This document shows, piece by piece, positions 14,245-16,506 of a DNA stretch of 16,506 nt. Every line of letters begins with the position of its first letter. Position 1 is the first letter of the stretch. Both the position numbers and the translations under genes were made by a program. The DNA comes from Bacteroidales bacterium (GTDB lineage: Bacteria; Bacteroidota; Bacteroidia; Bacteroidales; Bacteroidaceae), in assembly GCA_004554665.1 (NCBI GenBank), contig SFKY01000078.1, positions 1-16,506 of the forward strand. The letters run 5' to 3'. The notes beneath the pieces are model-generated. The model did no database searches and was not told the origin of the DNA. It saw nothing but the letters and a program-made list of their open reading frames with translations.

Positions 14245-16254
14245 TTAGTGGGAGGAAGCCTGCTCCTTTTGGAGTTGTAACATGGCGTCGCGATATTGTG
14301 CTGCCAGAATAAAATCGTAGGCCTTGGCAGCCAATTCCATCTTTCGGCGCAGTGATTCCACGGTTTCAGCACCCTTCTTGCGATATGTTTCCTCTTGTTC
14401 GGCCACTTGGCTCGAGGTCTGTTGGGCAGAATAAGTGCCCGGCGATTCCGATTTGTTGGAAGCAAGAAGATGGTTCTCGCCAATGGATTTCACAATCTGT
14501 CGGGGCGTTATGTGATGCTCCTTGTTATAACGAATTTGTTTCTCCCGATGGCGGAGCGTCTCGTCAATGGTGAGCTGCATGCTTTGCGTAATGCGGTCGG
14601 CATACATAATCACTTTTCCGTGAACGTTGCGGGCCGCTCTGCCGGCCGTCTGCATCAAGGAACGATGACTGCGAAGGAAACCCTCCTTGTCGGCGTCAAG
14701 AATAGCCACCAACGACACCTCAGGCAAGTCGAGTCCTTCACGAAGCAGGTTTACACCGACCAAAACATCAAACGTACCGTTGCGCAACTCCTCAAGAATG
14801 CGTACGCGGTCCAACGTGTCGACCTCGCTGTGGATGTAATTGGCATTCACGCCGTGCGTGTTGAGAAACGACGTCAGGTCTTCGGCCATGCGCTTGGTCA
14901 GCGTCGTGACCAAAACACGCTCCTCCCGTTCCTTGCATATCTGAATCTCTTCCATCAGGTCGTCAATTTGGGTGAGGATAGGGCGGATGATGATTTCCGG
15001 GTCGAGAAGTCCGGTAGGGCGAATAATTTGTTCCACCACAATGCCACCACTTTGCTGCAACTCATATTCGGCCGGGGTGGCACTGACATAAATCACCTGT
15101 CGCGCCATTTCCTGGAACTCCTCAAACTTGAGCGGACGGTTGTCGAGAGCGGCTGGTAAGCGGAAACCATATTCTACCAAGGCCAACTTGCGACTGCGGT
15201 CACCGCCATACATCGCATTGATCTGCGGAACGCTGACGTGGCTCTCGTCAATGACCATCAAAAAATCCTTCGGAAAGAAGTCGAGCAGGCAGTAGGGACG
15301 CGTGCCCGGAGCGCGGCCATCGAAATATCTGGAGTAATTCTCAATGCCGCTGCAGTAGCCCAGCTCCTTGATCATCTCCACGTCATACGTCACCCGTTCG
15401 TGCAAGCGGTCTGCCTCCACCAACTTGCCAAGACTTCTCAACTCAGCCTCGCGAACCACCAAATCGTTCAAGATTTCTGACGTGGCCGTCTCAATCACCT
15501 CCTGAGAAGTCACAAACAAATTAGCCGGGTAGATCTTGTATTCCTCAAAACTTTGGCTCTTTGCCCCCAACTCATTCACTTCTTCAATGCTGTCGATTTC
15601 GTTATCCCAAAACGAAATGCGGATGATGTCGTGAGAATAAGCCAAACTGACCTCCACCGTATCGCCTTTCACACGGAACGAACCGGGATTTTGCTCCAGA
15701 TCATTCCTCACGTACTGTGAAGCAACCAACTGGCGCATCAGTTTATTGCGCTCCATCGTACAGCCGCATTTCAGCTCAATGACATTCTCGTAAAACGCAC
15801 CCGGATTGCCCATACCGTAGATGCACGACACCGACGAAACCACAATCACATCCTTCCGCCCCGAAAGCAAAGCCGATGTAGAGGCCAACCGCATGCGTTC
15901 GATCTCCTGATTAATCTGTAAGTCCTTTTCAATGTAAGTATCGGTAGAAGAAATATAGGCTTCCGGTTGGTAATAATCGTAGTAGGAAACATAGTATTCC
16001 ACCGCATTATTGGGAAAGAAATTCTTGAATTCGGTGTAAAGTTGGGCCGCCAAGGTTTTGTTGTGACTCAACACCAGCGTGGGCTTGTTGACATTCTTGA
16101 TCACATTGGCAATGGTAAACGTCTTGCCGGCTCCCGTAACGCCCAACAGCGTCTGTCCGGCTTCTCCGGCCAATACCCCCTCGGTAAGTTCCCTGATAGC
16201 TTCGGGTTGATCGCCCGTAGGCTCGTACTCCGAAATCAATTCAAAATGATTCAT
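14245..16254 (-). CDS. uvrB: UvrABC system protein B (excinuclease helicase subunit)
   Basis: The damage-verifying subunit of nucleotide excision repair: it receives DNA from UvrA, checks for the lesion and recruits UvrC. The protein has 669 residues, the normal length. It opens FELISEYEPTGDQPEAI with Walker A GVTGAGKT at 38-45. The damage-probing beta-hairpin region YYVSYYDYYQPEAY lies near residues 91-104. Helicase motifs are seen as VIDESH and, late in the protein, QTAGRAARN. The C-terminal UVR domain that binds UvrC is present (RRKMELAAKAYDFILAAQYRDAM read in part as AAKAYDFILAAQYRD). The ATG at 16254 matches the family start; the frame runs on to a TTG at 16344 with no homology-like sequence. 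It is divergent from bamD. Confidence 0.97.
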   Translation of the reverse strand: MNHFELISEYEPTGDQPEAIRELTEGVLAGEAGQTLLGVTGAGKTFTIANVIKNVNKPTLVLSHNKTLAAQLYTEFKNFFPNNAVEYYVSYYDYYQPEAYISSTDTYIEKDLQINQEIERMRLASTSALLSGRKDVIVVSSVSCIYGMGNPGAFYENVIELKCGCTMERNKLMRQLVASQYVRNDLEQNPGSFRVKGDTVEVSLAYSHDIIRISFWDNEIDSIEEVNELGAKSQSFEEYKIYPANLFVTSQEVIETATSEILNDLVVREAELRSLGKLVEADRLHERVTYDVEMIKELGYCSGIENYSRYFDGRAPGTRPYCLLDFFPKDFLMVIDESHVSVPQINAMYGGDRSRKLALVEYGFRLPAALDNRPLKFEEFQEMARQVIYVSATPAEYELQQSGGIVVEQIIRPTGLLDPEIIIRPILTQIDDLMEEIQICKEREERVLVTTLTKRMAEDLTSFLNTHGVNANYIHSEVDTLDRVRILEELRNGTFDVLVGVNLLREGLDLPEVSLVAILDADKEGFLRSHRSLMQTAGRAARNVHGKVIMYADRITQSMQLTIDETLRHREKQIRYNKEHHITPRQIVKSIGENHLLASNKSESPGTYSAQQTSSQVAEQEETYRKKGAETVESLRRKMELAAKAYDFILAAQYRDAMLQLQKEQASSH

Positions 16255-16258
16255 GCTG

Positions 16259-16266
16259 CAAAAATA
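16259..16266 (-). promoter_or_regulatory. -7-like box immediately before the uvrB start
   Basis: Read on the minus strand this is TATTTTTG, matching TAnnTTTG, with only four bases (CAGC minus its first base shared with the box edge) before the ATG at 16254. If used, transcription would begin at or next to the start codon, giving a leaderless or nearly leaderless mRNA. No -33 TTG is found at the right distance, so it may be fortuitous. Confidence 0.35.
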
Positions 16267-16329
16267 CGGAACAATCGGCAATTCCGCCCTCGAAGTGCAT
16301 CCTATTTCTGTAATTTTAAATTTGATTCG

Positions 16330-16360
16330 TTGCACGAATGTCAATAAATCGCTAATTTTG
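16330..16360 (+). promoter_or_regulatory. Bacteroidetes-type promoter for bamD
   Basis: TTG at 16330-16332 and TAATTTTG at 16353-16360 are separated by 20 bases, matching both the -33 and -7 elements of the Bacteroidetes sigma-ABfr promoter. The ATG of the bamD-like gene follows 20 bases after the -7 box. This is the best-formed promoter in the window. Confidence 0.7.
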
Positions 16361-16379
16361 CACGCAGATTGAGAGAAGA

Positions 16380-16506
16380 ATGAAAATAGTAAGGTATCAA
16401 ATCATCTACGCAATACTGCTCGGACTGCTTTGTTCATGTGGAGGAATCAACAAAGTATTGAAAAGCAAAGACCCCGATTACAAATACGAAGTAGCGAAGC
16501 AATGCT
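16380..16506 (+). CDS. bamD: Outer-membrane assembly lipoprotein BamD (5' part only)
   Basis: Only the first 42 codons are present; the gene runs off the right edge. The ATG at 16380 opens a lipoprotein signal peptide with a hydrophobic core and a lipobox ending at Cys20 (LCSC; the preceding Cys18 is less likely). The mature start GGINKVLKSKDPDYKYEVAK closely follows the N-terminus of Bacteroidetes BamD (the Y/N-KVLKS-D-YKYE-AK pattern), which anchors the TPR-like part of the BAM complex at the inner face of the outer membrane. The identification rests on this short stretch and on the clear promoter upstream. Confidence 0.82.
   Translation, partial: MKIVRYQIIYAILLGLLCSCGGINKVLKSKDPDYKYEVAKQC

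Noticed and set aside
13922..14248. Plus-strand repeat protein (108 codons, CGTFSGGHKSFRG repeats)
   Set aside because: The frame is open only because a stop-free 42 bp unit repeats; no promoter or start signal, and other frames are equally open.
16255..16344. N-terminal extension of UvrB
   Set aside because: It begins at TTG and has no UvrB-like sequence; the ATG at 16254 gives the standard start.

Overview
The window reads as chromosomal DNA from a Bacteroidales bacterium, most likely Prevotella or a close relative. Several things point there. The -7 promoter boxes are of the Bacteroidetes form TAnnTTTG and sit just upstream of most leading genes. The thiamine locus has the Bacteroidetes layout of TonB receptor, PnuT and thiamine pyrophosphokinase under a TPP riboswitch. 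Shine-Dalgarno sequences are weak or absent, and base composition is mid-GC. Genus is an inference from general character, not from a marker gene.

Layout, left to right. (1) 132-1421, minus: a CorC/HlyC-type CBS-domain membrane protein. (2) 1572-5257, plus: promoter, TPP riboswitch, thiamine-type TonB-dependent receptor, PnuT-like permease and thiamine pyrophosphokinase. This is a complete uptake-and-activation operon for thiamine. (3) 5398-5868: a gene-free tandem array of ten 42-43 bp units plus one decayed unit, between two convergent genes; each unit is itself a near-complete inverted repeat. (4) 5869-11585, minus: an ABC-F ATPase, then MetA (acyl-CoA determinant predicts acetyl-CoA), a U32-family protein of the RlhA type and an uncharacterised membrane lipoprotein with a zinc ribbon. 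The last three overlap or touch and are probably translationally coupled. (5) 11645-13756, minus: low-molecular-weight protein tyrosine phosphatase, rhodanese lipoprotein and MFS transporter, closely spaced. (6) 13955-14171: a second gene-free tandem array, 42 bp period, very GC-rich and unrelated in sequence to the first. (7) 14245-16254, minus: UvrB. (8) 16380 to the right edge, plus: the start of the BamD lipoprotein, divergent from uvrB.

Most genes are housekeeping and ordinary. No phage, insertion sequence, defence locus, CRISPR array, tRNA or rRNA was seen. The unusual content is the two intergenic arrays. They share a period of about four DNA helical turns and a content of inverted repeats but not a sequence. 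The first has the cleaner architecture, with alternating complementary arms that could fold as a chain of hairpins in DNA or RNA and with perfect 12-14 bp palindromes at the centre of some units. Its function cannot be told from sequence alone.
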